A DNA stretch of 64,000 nucleotides from Nocardia sp. NBC_00403 (GTDB lineage: Bacteria; Actinomycetota; Actinomycetes; Mycobacteriales; Mycobacteriaceae), in the NCBI RefSeq assembly GCF_036046055.1, contig NZ_CP107939.1, positions 7,254,001-7,318,000 on the forward strand. The letters are read 5' to 3'. The notes below the pieces were generated by a model. That model was given only the letters and a program-made list of their open reading frames with translations, was not told the DNA's origin and ran no database searches. Each line of letters begins with the position of its first letter. Position 1 is the stretch's first letter. Made by a program: the position numbers and the translations under genes. Shown here piece after piece: positions 34,084 through 43,003 of this stretch.

Positions 34084-36627
34084 TCAGGGACGTGCCGGGG
34101 ACCTCGCGGGCCGCTGCTCGGATTCGAGCCGGATCCGCTCGCTGAGGTCACCCGGCACGTGCCACATGATGTCCGCGCGGGTGGCCGCCATCAGTTTGCG
34201 ACGGATGGCCACGACCTGGGCATCGACTGTTCGAATGGAACTACCGCGACGTGCGGCGATCGCGCTGTTGGCCCAGCCCGCAGCCGCGAGAACCGCGACG
34301 TCGCGTTCCGCGGGCGAGAGCTCCTGCCAGCGTGAGGCAGGCGCACGCGCCGCGGGGACATCGGTGGGCAGTTCTTCGATGGTGAACCTGCCGAGCATGA
34401 ACCGTTGCAACTCATCGTGTTCCGGCCGCATACGCGCGCCACGGCGGGCGGCCGCCGTGTAATCCGCCGTACCGAGAATCGAGGTCGCCACCGCGACCGC
34501 GTGTTCGGTCCCACGAGCCACCAGCGTCACCCGCTCGGAGGCAATGCCCATCGATCGATGCAAGGTGGCGATACCGCCTTGGAGATAGGCGATTTCGGTC
34601 GCCGCCGCTCGCAGCTCGGCGCGACTGCCGTCCCGCGCGCCGATCCTGGCGGACAAAATGTAGGTCAGCGCCATCATGCTGAAGTGGATGATCCAGCCGG
34701 CAGTCCATCGATCACCCGAGATCAGCAGACGTTCCAGTGCCCCGCGGCCGATTTCCAGCGCAGCGCGCGGATCACCGTGCCGCGAAACCGCGGTCAACCA
34801 CGCCACCTCCCCCCAGGAGATGGCCCATTGGGAATCGCTGGCGATAGCCCGATCGAGATGCTCCCGCGCGGCGCTGAGCGCTAGCTCGGCGTCACCCAGG
34901 TTTGCACAGGACAGCGCGGCGAACAGTTCGCTGCGCTGCACCCCGCCCGCATCGTCGACCTCGGCGAACTTCCTACTCGCCCGGGTCAGTACATCGATGG
35001 CCCGCGGGTCGAGGTGCATGAGCAGCAGCTCTATGCCCCAGGTGAACTCCACCGGGGCAGGCAAGCCGATATCGTCGAGCGCGGTCTCGCGCCAGTTCTG
35101 TTGCAGCGCAGGATCGGATAGGCATTCGACGGCGCACTCGTCCAGCAGTTGCGCGGTATAGGCATGTCGCCCCTGCCAGATTGCCACCCATCCGACCAGC
35201 GCGGTCGCGGTGATCCGCAACTGGGTCGGCGGCGGATCGACCTGTCTGATGGCTTCGAGGGCTTGTTCGGTGATGCCCCCGATGGCGCGGTTGGCACCGG
35301 TGATGAACGGAATGCGCAGCGACATGAGAATGGCGGCGGTCTCCAGTCCGATGACGGCCTCTGTGGGTTCGACGAGACTGGTTTCGATGCCGAGCAGGAT
35401 GTTGCACCACGCGGTACGCGCCCAGTCGAGCCAGTCCTTTTCGTGCGGGCCGTACCACGTGGCCTGGCCCGCGGCGACTTTGTCCCGGTAGTAGCGCCGA
35501 TGGCGGGCAAGCAGCCGTGCTTCGTCCATGCCGTCACCGCGTTGGGACAGTCGGTCCCGCACGAATACCCCGACGCTTTCCAGGAGGTAGTACCGGACCA
35601 TGGTCGGCTCGATGCGGACCGAGACCAACGACCGCTCCGCCAGGCGTTCGAGCAACGACTCGATCTCTTCCGTCGGTAGTGACTTGTCGGCGCAGACCGC
35701 GATGATGGCCTCGGATTCCGCTCCGCTGCCGAGCAGTTCGGCACCGTCACTGTCGCACCCCGTCACGAACACCGACATTCGGTCGAGCAAGAGTTGTTCA
35801 CCCGCGGTGCACAGGCCGTAGGACCAGGCGATCACATCCCGCACACTGCGGTGCCGTTCCTCGGCCCCGAGCCGGGCGGCGTTGGACCAATGCATGCGCC
35901 GGTCGTCGGTATCGCCGGTGAGTTCACGCAGCACAATGATGGGCGGCCGATGCAGCAGGCGAGCCGCCGCCAGCCGGATGAACAGCGGATTGTTGTCCAC
36001 GTGCCAGCAGATCTGCCTGGCGACGGCAAGTTCTTCCGGATTGTCGGAGATCGGCCGGCCGGTCAGCTCCGCACGCCGCCGGAACAGCTCGAGTGCATGA
36101 CCGGACGACATCGGGGGGACTGTCACGATGTGCTCGTCGATCCACCCCACCGGTTCCCGGCTGGTCGCGATGATGGTCAGGCTCGGCACCGCTTCCAGCA
36201 GACCGACGATCAACGGGCCGACCCCCGCGAGCACATGCTCGCAGTTGTCCAGCACCAATATCGTCCGATGGCTGCCCGCGATGTGACCACCGGTGAATGT
36301 CTCCACCAGACCGTCCCAGGCCGACCTTGCGGCAATGTCCGCCGTCACGACCGACTGCACCACTTCTTCGGCCACGACGCCCGCATCGGCGCCTGCCGCC
36401 AGCCGGGACAGCCGCGTCCAATAGACCGTGTGGTTGGGCGTCGGCCGAAATCGCCGCAGCGCTTCGGTCGCCAACGTGGTCTTACCGATTCCACCTGGTC
36501 CGGCCAGGGTGATGAGTCGCGCGGTCGCGGAAGCCAGCAGAGTGCCGATCCGCTGCAACTCGGTGTGCCTGCCGACGAACTCATGCGCCGCGGCGGGAAC
36601 TTCATCGCCGGGTCTCACTGCAGACAT
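34084..36627 (-). CDS. NB-ARC ATPase with C-terminal LuxR-type HTH
   Basis: An 847-residue STAND-type regulator. The N-terminal EFVGRHTELQRI and Walker A GPGGIGKTTLATEA are followed by Walker B ILVLDNCEHVL, a winged-helix/ARC region, a long helical TPR-like middle (about 380-750), and a C-terminal LuxR HTH (LSPAERDVAVLAAAGWANSAIA, split here by family rules, then RTVDAQVVAIRRKL). It should bind ATP and a ligand, then DNA. Two bases of direct repeat flank the gene pair (ATCGATAGG at about 36639 and 36670). Confidence 0.88.
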   Translation of the reverse strand: MSAVRPGDEVPAAAHEFVGRHTELQRIGTLLASATARLITLAGPGGIGKTTLATEALRRFRPTPNHTVYWTRLSRLAAGADAGVVAEEVVQSVVTADIAARSAWDGLVETFTGGHIAGSHRTILVLDNCEHVLAGVGPLIVGLLEAVPSLTIIATSREPVGWIDEHIVTVPPMSSGHALELFRRRAELTGRPISDNPEELAVARQICWHVDNNPLFIRLAAARLLHRPPIIVLRELTGDTDDRRMHWSNAARLGAEERHRSVRDVIAWSYGLCTAGEQLLLDRMSVFVTGCDSDGAELLGSGAESEAIIAVCADKSLPTEEIESLLERLAERSLVSVRIEPTMVRYYLLESVGVFVRDRLSQRGDGMDEARLLARHRRYYRDKVAAGQATWYGPHEKDWLDWARTAWCNILLGIETSLVEPTEAVIGLETAAILMSLRIPFITGANRAIGGITEQALEAIRQVDPPPTQLRITATALVGWVAIWQGRHAYTAQLLDECAVECLSDPALQQNWRETALDDIGLPAPVEFTWGIELLLMHLDPRAIDVLTRASRKFAEVDDAGGVQRSELFAALSCANLGDAELALSAAREHLDRAIASDSQWAISWGEVAWLTAVSRHGDPRAALEIGRGALERLLISGDRWTAGWIIHFSMMALTYILSARIGARDGSRAELRAAATEIAYLQGGIATLHRSMGIASERVTLVARGTEHAVAVATSILGTADYTAAARRGARMRPEHDELQRFMLGRFTIEELPTDVPAARAPASRWQELSPAERDVAVLAAAGWANSAIAARRGSSIRTVDAQVVAIRRKLMAATRADIMWHVPGDLSERIRLESEQRPARSPARP

Positions 36628-36669
36628 CCTTGCTCACCTATCGATTTCGAGGCCACATGTAGCAGTAGC

Positions 36670-38136
36670 CTATCGATAACGAGCAACTCTACTGGTGCGA
36701 CGTGGCCTGCGTTCGGATTCGTGCCGAACGCGCTCTGCGAGTTCCTCGGGAATATAGCGAGCGATCTCGTTGCGCGAGGCGATCATCAGCTTCTGCCTGA
36801 TGGTGGCAACCTGGGCATCGACGGTCCGGACCGAGCTGTGGCGACGGACGGCGATCGCGCTGTTGGGCCAGCCGGCCGCGGCGAACACCGCCACATCGCG
36901 TTCTGCCTGGGATAACTCGCTCCACAACGAGGGTGTTCGCGCCGGCAGCGGCACCGGCAGCGGCCGCGAAACCTCAATGGCACTTCGGATCTCCTGACCG
37001 ACCGAGTCGATCCACGATTTATCCGCTGGACTGTGCCACCCGACATGCCCGGCGGCGACCTTGTCACAGAAATAACGGCGGTGCCGCGCGGACAGCAGTT
37101 CCGCTGCCGCGCGATCGCGGTGATGTAGCCGGTCACGCGCGAAGACTTGCACGCTTTCCACCAGATACCAGCTCATCGCGGCGGGGGTGAGGTGCACCGA
37201 TAGCAGTGAACGTTCCGTCAGACGTTCGAGCAGATGCTCGATCTGGCCCGCGGGGAGGATATCGTCCGCGCACACCGCGATCACGGCATCGAGTTCGATA
37301 CCCCGGTGCGGCGATTCGCCGTCATCGGTCTCATGGCCCGCCGCGAAGACCGATAGCCGCTCGAGCAGCAATTGTTCCCGCACGCCACACAGCGCGAAGG
37401 ACCAGGCGAGGACGTCGTACACCCCGCGGTGGCGTGCTTCTGTGCCCGCCCGCGCGCCGTGCGTCCACCGTAGTCGCTTGTCGTCGGCACCGCCGCTGAG
37501 TTCGCGCAGCACCATCGCGGGCGGCTGATGGCGCAGCCGCGCCGCGGCCAACCGGATGAACAGCGGATTGTGATCGACGCGGCGGCAGATCCGCGCGGCG
37601 ACGGCGAGCTGTGGGGAATCATCCGGAGTCACCCACCCGACGAGTTCGGCCCGTTGTCTGAACAATTCGAGTGACTGCACCGGCGACAGCGGCGGCACGG
37701 TGACGATGTACTCGTCGACCCAGCCGATCGGTTCCCTGCTGGTGGCCAGGATCGTCAGCCCCGGCGCCGCGGCGAGCAGGTCCGCGATCAGCGGACCCAC
37801 CGCGCCGAGCAGATGTTCACAGTTGTCCAGCACCAAGACCGCTCGGTCCGCGGAGTAGTTGCTGCCACCGCCGAAGGTGCATACCGCCGACTGCACGACA
37901 TCCTGCGCCGTGGCTCGGCAATCGCCTTCCAATTCGGCGAGGCCGGCCCAGTACACCAGGTGGCTCTTGGCGCGGTGCACGCGGCGCACGAACTCGCCCA
38001 CCAACCGCGTCTTACCGATGCCACCAGGTCCTACCAGCGTGATCAGCCGTGCCCCCCCGGCCAGCAAGCCACCTAGTCGGTCCAATTCCACTTGGCGGCC
38101 GACGAATTCGCTGGTGGGTGCCTGTACCAGGGACAT
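36670..38136 (-). CDS. Shorter NB-ARC/LuxR paralog lacking the TPR middle
   Basis: A 488-residue protein closely parallel to the downstream 847-residue regulator at both ends: EFVGRQVELDRL, GPGGIGKTRLVGEF, VLVLDNCEHLL and YFCDKVAAGHVGW at the N side, and SELSQAERDVAVFAAAGW, NSAIAVRRHSSVRTVDAQ at the C side. The roughly 350-residue helical middle is missing after about residue 375. The reading frame is intact, so it may be an in-frame deletion that is still expressed. Tandem with its paralog on the same strand. Confidence 0.88.
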   Translation of the reverse strand: MSLVQAPTSEFVGRQVELDRLGGLLAGGARLITLVGPGGIGKTRLVGEFVRRVHRAKSHLVYWAGLAELEGDCRATAQDVVQSAVCTFGGGSNYSADRAVLVLDNCEHLLGAVGPLIADLLAAAPGLTILATSREPIGWVDEYIVTVPPLSPVQSLELFRQRAELVGWVTPDDSPQLAVAARICRRVDHNPLFIRLAAARLRHQPPAMVLRELSGGADDKRLRWTHGARAGTEARHRGVYDVLAWSFALCGVREQLLLERLSVFAAGHETDDGESPHRGIELDAVIAVCADDILPAGQIEHLLERLTERSLLSVHLTPAAMSWYLVESVQVFARDRLHHRDRAAAELLSARHRRYFCDKVAAGHVGWHSPADKSWIDSVGQEIRSAIEVSRPLPVPLPARTPSLWSELSQAERDVAVFAAAGWPNSAIAVRRHSSVRTVDAQVATIRQKLMIASRNEIARYIPEELAERVRHESERRPRRTSRVARYR

Positions 38137-38194
38137 AGGACGAAAGTTAGCCGAATCAACGCGAACGCGCTGGAAATTTCAGGTTACCGGGGTG

Positions 38195-38785
38195 CTACGC
38201 CGACCGACATATCGCTGGATGAGCAGGCTGCTGGTAGTGCATCTGCACGACGGCACTGTCGAAGGTCATCACATCGACCAGCTGCAGATCCGCCATCGCA
38301 GTAGGCGCCGGGAACAGTGGCACACCGCCACCCAGGACGAGCGGGTGGACGAACAGCCGGTACTCATCGATCAGTTCGTGCCGCATGAAGGCCGAAGCCG
38401 TCTCGGCACCGCCGAACAGAACCATGTTGCAGTCCTGCTGGTCTCGCAGTGCGCAGATCTCGTCGACCATGCCGTCGCGCACGACTCGCGTGTTCCAGCC
38501 CGCGCTGCGCAGGCTGCGCGAGATGACGAGCTTCGGCGTCTGTTTCCAGCAGCGCGCGAAGTCGACATAGAACTCGGATATCGCCGGATCTCCGTCGGCC
38601 GTCGGCCAGAACGATGCCATGATCTCGTACGTCTTGCGTCCGTAGATGAACAGATCGGCCGCGCGAAGCTCATCGAGAAACGATTCGCACAACTCCTCGT
38701 CCACCATCGGCCAGTGGATCTCCTGATCCGGCCCCTCCGCAAAGCCGTCGAGCGACATCTGCATCCACAGTGTCACGCTTCCCAT
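38195..38785 (-). CDS. Dihydrofolate reductase / RibD C-terminal family protein (second copy)
   Basis: About 196 residues with MSLDGFAEGPDQEIHW, FIYGRKTYEIMASFW, MVLFGGAETASAFM and LFVHPLVLGGGVPLF, the DHFR-like reductase pattern. The substrate is unknown. The ATG at 38785 is preferred over an in-frame TTG at 38791. A 30-bp imperfect palindrome (38861-38890) lies 75 bases upstream and suggests dedicated repression. Confidence 0.82.
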   Translation of the reverse strand: MGSVTLWMQMSLDGFAEGPDQEIHWPMVDEELCESFLDELRAADLFIYGRKTYEIMASFWPTADGDPAISEFYVDFARCWKQTPKLVISRSLRSAGWNTRVVRDGMVDEICALRDQQDCNMVLFGGAETASAFMRHELIDEYRLFVHPLVLGGGVPLFPAPTAMADLQLVDVMTFDSAVVQMHYQQPAHPAICRSA

Positions 38786-38860
38786 ACCCAACCCATCTGC
38801 TGCCCTCGTGCCGAAGTCAGATTGTGGTGGGGAATGAGGGCAGCGCGCATCGGTAGATTA

Positions 38861-38890
38861 ACTCACGACATACCTAAGTAGGTCGTGAGT
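38861..38890. promoter_or_regulatory. 30-bp imperfect palindrome upstream of dhfr-like gene
   Basis: ACTCACGAC, then a centre with TACCTAAGTA, then GTCGTGAGT; only two mismatched position pairs. A third half-site (CACGACCT) lies at about 38897-38904. The size fits a MerR-, GntR- or TetR-type operator. Confidence 0.6.
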
Positions 38891-39065
38891 GATCACACGA
38901 CCTGGCGCGCTGGATGGCCGCCGACCTGCTCGGTCGGCCCATCAGGGCGTGGCACAGAACCTCGAGGGCAATGAGGGTTCGGGGGGTTTCGCGTAGCCGA
39001 ATAGCATTCCGGCCCAGCGATTCTCGCTCCGCGGACGGCTCCGATGCCGTCGCTGCCTGCCAGCA

Positions 39066-39091
39066 AACATACCGCTGTTTAACGGCACGTT
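39066..39091. promoter_or_regulatory. Copy C of repeated 26-bp inverted repeat
   Basis: AACATACCGCT-GTTT-AACGGCACGTT, an exact match to the family pattern. The flank resembles copy B (both have CCAGC just before the AA). It lies in the gap between the dhfr-like start and the merR end. Confidence 0.7.
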
Positions 39092-39149
39092 ACGTGTCAG
39101 TATCTTCAGCCGTGGGAATAGTGGACATCGAAGGGGCATTTTCGACCGG

Positions 39150-39896
39150 TCAGGCCCGCGACAGCGCGTCAGAGATTTCGGCGTCCTGGTCGAGATGCCG
39201 TGCTACGAACAGAGTCACGAGCTCCGCCGTCGCCTCGCCGGACATGCTCTTGGTCGCGGCAAGGCGTTCAGCGAGCTCGGCCACGTCGGCCGAATCCTTT
39301 TCGGACTGCTGGAACTTCGCAAAGGTCGTGCGACGGAACAGGTCGACGAAACGTCGGGCGATACGGTCGGTATCGGCCCGCAGCTTCTCGAGTTCGTCCA
39401 GCACCTCGGCGGCGGGAACACCCGCCGCGCTGAGCTTCTCGACGATCCGAACCAGTCTGCGGTCGGCCAACCGGTAGTTTTCGGCGTCCACAGGCTCATA
39501 GAGGCCCACTGTGACCACGCGGGCGAGTCCGTTGGGCACCTCGTGGTAGCGCGCGGCGAGCTCCGTCGCGGCGATGGTTTCACCCGACTCCGGAAGCTCC
39601 TCGGCAACCTCCGCCTTCGCCGTGTCGGGTTCGATGACGCCGAGGATGTCACCCAGGTCGTCACCACGGTCCCAGGCGTCGAGCAATTCCCTGATGCCGT
39701 TGAGTTTGATCCCGCGATCCAGCAGCCGGCTGATCGTCCGGACACGATTGAGATGCTCTGGTCCATAGAACCCGGTTCGCCCTTTGACCTGGGGCGGGGG
39801 CAGGACACCACGCTCGTGGTAGACCCGCAGACTCCGCACGGTCGTGCCGGCCTCGCGCGCCAGCTCGTCGATCGTGTATTCAACAGCGGCAGCCAT
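39150..39896 (-). CDS. MerR-family transcriptional regulator
   Basis: A 248-residue regulator. The N-terminal HTH and wing (YTIDELAREAGTTVRSLRVY, then HERGVLPPPQVKGRTGFYG) are typical of MerR proteins, and a helical dimer and effector region follows. The long C-terminal domain is not a known drug-binding type I can name. A candidate promoter for it on the minus strand is TTGCTG at 39980-39985 with TATGTA at 39958-39963 (16-bp spacing). It diverges from the DUF1707 gene. Confidence 0.88.
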   Translation of the reverse strand: MAAAVEYTIDELAREAGTTVRSLRVYHERGVLPPPQVKGRTGFYGPEHLNRVRTISRLLDRGIKLNGIRELLDAWDRGDDLGDILGVIEPDTAKAEVAEELPESGETIAATELAARYHEVPNGLARVVTVGLYEPVDAENYRLADRRLVRIVEKLSAAGVPAAEVLDELEKLRADTDRIARRFVDLFRRTTFAKFQQSEKDSADVAELAERLAATKSMSGEATAELVTLFVARHLDQDAEISDALSRA

Positions 39897-40064
39897 GGTT
39901 CAAGGAAACCACACCGAGTCCGCATCGACGGCCGCCACACGGGCCGTTGTGGCCGCTTACATAGCCGCCAGCGACGAATCAGCAAACGCTAATTCGGTCA
40001 CAGTCTTCCCGTCCATGGAAAACGACGCCTGTGCAACATTTCCACCTGCGCATATCCTTCCGGA

Positions 40065-40433
40065 ATGGACGACTCTGCGGGCTCTAGGGTCAGTGTCGAG
40101 GACCGTGAACGCGCGCTCTTGGAACTGTCACACCATCTCGGCTCGGGCAGGCTGGACCTTGCCGAGTTCGACGAACGCAGCGCAGCGGTGACTGCGGCCA
40201 CCACCAAAACTCAGCTCGCCGAACTGTTCGCCGACCTCCCCGGTAACCTGCCGTCCGCCGCGCCGCTCCCGGAGCCGAACCCGATGCGCACGCTCGTCGT
40301 GACCGTCGCGGCGATCGCCGTCCTCGCCCTGGCCGCCGCCCTCGTCACCGGCACCTGGTGGCCGCTGCTCGTGACGTTCGGTGCGCCCGCGGCGCTAGCG
40401 CTCGCCGTCCGAACAGGCGCGTTGCGGCCTTAG
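40065..40433 (+). CDS. DUF1707 membrane protein
   Basis: A 122-residue protein. The N-terminal SVEDRERALLELSHHLGSGR-LDLAEFDERSAAVTAA segment is the DUF1707 signature, and two transmembrane helices follow (about 75-95 and 98-115). DUF1707 proteins are common in actinobacteria and are of unknown function. Its stop overlaps the end of pknG by four bases in convergent orientation. Confidence 0.88.
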   Translation: MDDSAGSRVSVEDRERALLELSHHLGSGRLDLAEFDERSAAVTAATTKTQLAELFADLPGNLPSAAPLPEPNPMRTLVVTVAAIAVLALAAALVTGTWWPLLVTFGAPAALALAVRTGALRP

Positions 40434-42874
40434 AAGCGGGTCTGCGGCCGGACGTGGTTGGCCAGGTCGACGAGCCGGTACCGATGCAGGCGGTGTGGTG
40501 CGATACGCGCCAATGCTCGCAGGCTCGTTTCCAGTCCGCCCTGCAGTCCCAGCTCGGTAACCGGGAAGCCGAGAATTATCGAATGAGGCCCGGCCGGTTG
40601 CCCGCCTGCACGTAGCCACTCCAGTGCCGCCCCCACGACGATCACCTGTAACTGCAGGGCCCGAGGCTCATCCGGCGCCGCGTCCAGGCGGGTTGCCGCC
40701 TCGGTGAGGTCGGCCTCGGTGATGTCGGCGACCGGCCGCGACACCAGCAGCAGACAACCGGTCATGCGCGCGACACTGTGATAGCGCGAGGCCTCCGGTA
40801 CCTGATCGAGGACCGCAACGGCTTCGAGCAGCGCGCCGTCGGCCGCAAGCCTGCGAGCCAGGCCGAATGCCGCACTGACCATTCCGTGGTTGGTCTTCCA
40901 GACCGTCGCGTAATAGTCCGACGCGAGCCGGTGCCAGCGCTTGGCCTCGGCGGGTGTATCCAGGTGTTGCAGTGCGAGTTCCGCGGTGGCGGCAAGGGCG
41001 AGGGCGGGTGCGAGCTCACCGGGCAGCATGCTGTGCACAAGGTCGAAGTACTCGAAGGCGCGCGCATGCTGGCCATCCAGCAGCGCGGCGGCCGCGGTGT
41101 ACCAGTCGAGGCGCCAGTCGGCGGCGTAGCGCGGGCGCAGGTCGGCGAGCCGATCGCCGGCCAGCCGCACATCGCCGAGGTCGAGGTGGGCGCGGATCGC
41201 GGTCAGTGTGCCCTCGAGCTCGAACGACTCCGGTTCCGGGATCGTCCCGGACACGATGCGGTCGGCCGCACGGCGCAGCGCGTCCAGCGCCTGTCTCGGA
41301 TCGCCGTGCAACAGCGTGGACAGTAGCTCGGCGCTCGGGTCCTCGTTGTCCATCAGCGGAACAGGCAGCGCGGCAACGACACTCGGCGCATCGAGGGCAG
41401 GCAGTCGGTGCCTGCCGTCGGTCATGCCGTCGGTCTGGCCGATGAGCGTTTCGATGCCGAAATCGCCACGCATGGAGCCGAATTCGATCGAGGCCTGCGG
41501 ATGTTCGAGGCCGGTCTCCGCCGCGAGCACCATCCGCAGCACGCCGGCGAGCTGACTGTACATCGAATAGGCAGAAGGAAAACGACGCTGCGGATCCAGG
41601 TCGGTGGCGCGTTGCAACACCCGGTACAGAGCCGGGTTTCGGCGCAGCAGCGGCTGATCCTCCGGGGCCGGCAGGCCGGGCAGGTAATGACCTTCTTTGT
41701 CCTTGGGCAGTTCGAGGATCAGCGCGGCCAGCGTTCGCCCGACGGTGTAGATGTCGGAGGCGACGGTGGGGCCGGTGTCGGTGATCTCGGGCGCTTGGTA
41801 TCCGGGAGTTCCGTAGATGCTCCCGTAGGACTCCATCGCGGCGACCGCGCCGAGGTCGATCAGTTTGACCTCGTCCTCGCTGACCATGATGTTGTCGGGT
41901 TTGAGGTCGTTGTAGGCCAGCCCGAACGAGTGCAGATAGTCGAGCGCGGGCAGGATCTCCATCATGAAGGCGATGGCATCCGGCACCGAAATGCGTTCCG
42001 GGGCACGCAGATCGAGCATTTTCTTCAGTGATCGGCCACCGACGTATTCCATGACGATGTAGCCGTCGGCGACGTCACGCGTCGACCGGTGCTTGACGAA
42101 GTTGTGGATCTTGACGATGCCGGGATAGGCCACCTCGGACAGGAATTGACGTTCGGCAAGGGCGACGACATGCGCCTCGAAGTCGAGCGGGTTCTGCAGG
42201 CCCTTCAGCACCACCCATCGATCGCTAACATTGCGGTCGATGGCGAGGTAGATCCAGCCGAGTCCACCGTGTGCGAGGCTGCCCTGCACTTCGTACTGGC
42301 CCGCCACCATCTCCCCCGGCTGCAGCGCCGGTCGGAAGTTGAAGGGCGATCCGCAGCGGTCGCATTCGCCCACCACGGCGCCCGGTCCGGCCTCGGTGGA
42401 TCGGCCGACCGGCTGTTGACACTTCCAGCAGAACCTTTTGTGCTCGGGCACTTCCGGACGCTCGAGCACCGAGGTCCGTGGATCGAGCGGGCTCACCTGC
42501 GGCATCGCGACCAGCCCGTCGCCGAGCCGTCGGACGCTCGGCCGTGATCGGGCGCTGCGGCCCGAAGCGGGCTCGTCGAGCGCGGCCAGCAAGGCGCGCT
42601 CGGAATCGGTTGTGCGCTCGGCACCGGTCGTGCGGAGCGAAGTCGACCCTGCCGAAACGGTGGCGGGGGCAGTGGCATTCGAGGTCGCGCCGGGCACCGG
42701 GCGGTTCGAAGGCTTCGACCAGGGGTGCGGCAAACGTGCAGGCACCTCGGTTTTGGAGGGTCGCCGAGATGCCCATGGGTGCGGCATCCGCCGTGGCACT
42801 TCAGTGCCACGCATACGCCGATTCGCCCATGGGTGCGGTATCGGACGGTCGGAGGCGTTAGGGTGCTCCGGCAT
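40430..42874 (-). CDS. pknG: PknG-type serine/threonine kinase
   Basis: An 814-residue soluble kinase. The N-terminus has three PHPW repeats (residues 14-17, 31-34, 50-53), then a candidate phospho-site TTDSE (88-92). A rubredoxin-like zinc centre follows with Cys149, Cys152, Cys171 and Cys174, then the kinase domain (Lys224 in VVLKGLQ; catalytic YNDLKPDNIM) and a TPR tail. In mycobacteria PknG senses amino acids and phosphorylates GarA, which controls glutamate dehydrogenase; here gdh and ansP lie within 8 kb. The mycobacterial glnX/glnH partners are absent. Confidence 0.93.
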   Translation of the reverse strand: MPEHPNASDRPIPHPWANRRMRGTEVPRRMPHPWASRRPSKTEVPARLPHPWSKPSNRPVPGATSNATAPATVSAGSTSLRTTGAERTTDSERALLAALDEPASGRSARSRPSVRRLGDGLVAMPQVSPLDPRTSVLERPEVPEHKRFCWKCQQPVGRSTEAGPGAVVGECDRCGSPFNFRPALQPGEMVAGQYEVQGSLAHGGLGWIYLAIDRNVSDRWVVLKGLQNPLDFEAHVVALAERQFLSEVAYPGIVKIHNFVKHRSTRDVADGYIVMEYVGGRSLKKMLDLRAPERISVPDAIAFMMEILPALDYLHSFGLAYNDLKPDNIMVSEDEVKLIDLGAVAAMESYGSIYGTPGYQAPEITDTGPTVASDIYTVGRTLAALILELPKDKEGHYLPGLPAPEDQPLLRRNPALYRVLQRATDLDPQRRFPSAYSMYSQLAGVLRMVLAAETGLEHPQASIEFGSMRGDFGIETLIGQTDGMTDGRHRLPALDAPSVVAALPVPLMDNEDPSAELLSTLLHGDPRQALDALRRAADRIVSGTIPEPESFELEGTLTAIRAHLDLGDVRLAGDRLADLRPRYAADWRLDWYTAAAALLDGQHARAFEYFDLVHSMLPGELAPALALAATAELALQHLDTPAEAKRWHRLASDYYATVWKTNHGMVSAAFGLARRLAADGALLEAVAVLDQVPEASRYHSVARMTGCLLLVSRPVADITEADLTEAATRLDAAPDEPRALQLQVIVVGAALEWLRAGGQPAGPHSIILGFPVTELGLQGGLETSLRALARIAPHRLHRYRLVDLANHVRPQTRF

Positions 42875-42967
42875 GCGAACCTCTCAAACCCACCGTGTAA
42901 ACGGGGTTTCATTCTGGTCCGCCACCTGTCGACGCGTGCAAGCATTGCTCTCAGCATTGGGAATAAG

Positions 42968-42996
42968 TCCGCCCCGGGCGTGTCGCCCGGGGCGGA
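42968..42996 (-). terminator. ansP terminator
   Basis: A 13-bp GC-rich stem (TCCGCCCCGGGCG at 42968-42980 with 42984-42996, loop TGT) lies 8 bases after the ansP stop on the minus strand. It would also separate ansP from pknG transcription. Confidence 0.8.
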
Positions 42997-43003
42997 TACT
43001 GAC

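Larger units (their letters stand above)
38792..39149. other. Intergenic region with a 30-bp palindrome and operator copy C
   Basis: No supported gene in 358 bases. It holds the palindrome at 38861-38890 and copy C (39066-39091) of the repeated operator. Copy C has no obvious target start: the dhfr-like gene begins 281 bases to the left, and the right neighbour merR ends here. Confidence 0.6.

Noticed and set aside
36639..36680. ATCGATAGG repeated 31 bases apart between the NB-ARC genes
   Set aside because: Could be a regulatory pair, but too short to support; noted only.
42875..42967. Possible operator ACCGTGTAAACGG before pknG
   Set aside because: The spacing between CCG and CGG is 6 rather than 8 bases, so it does not fit the repeated operator.
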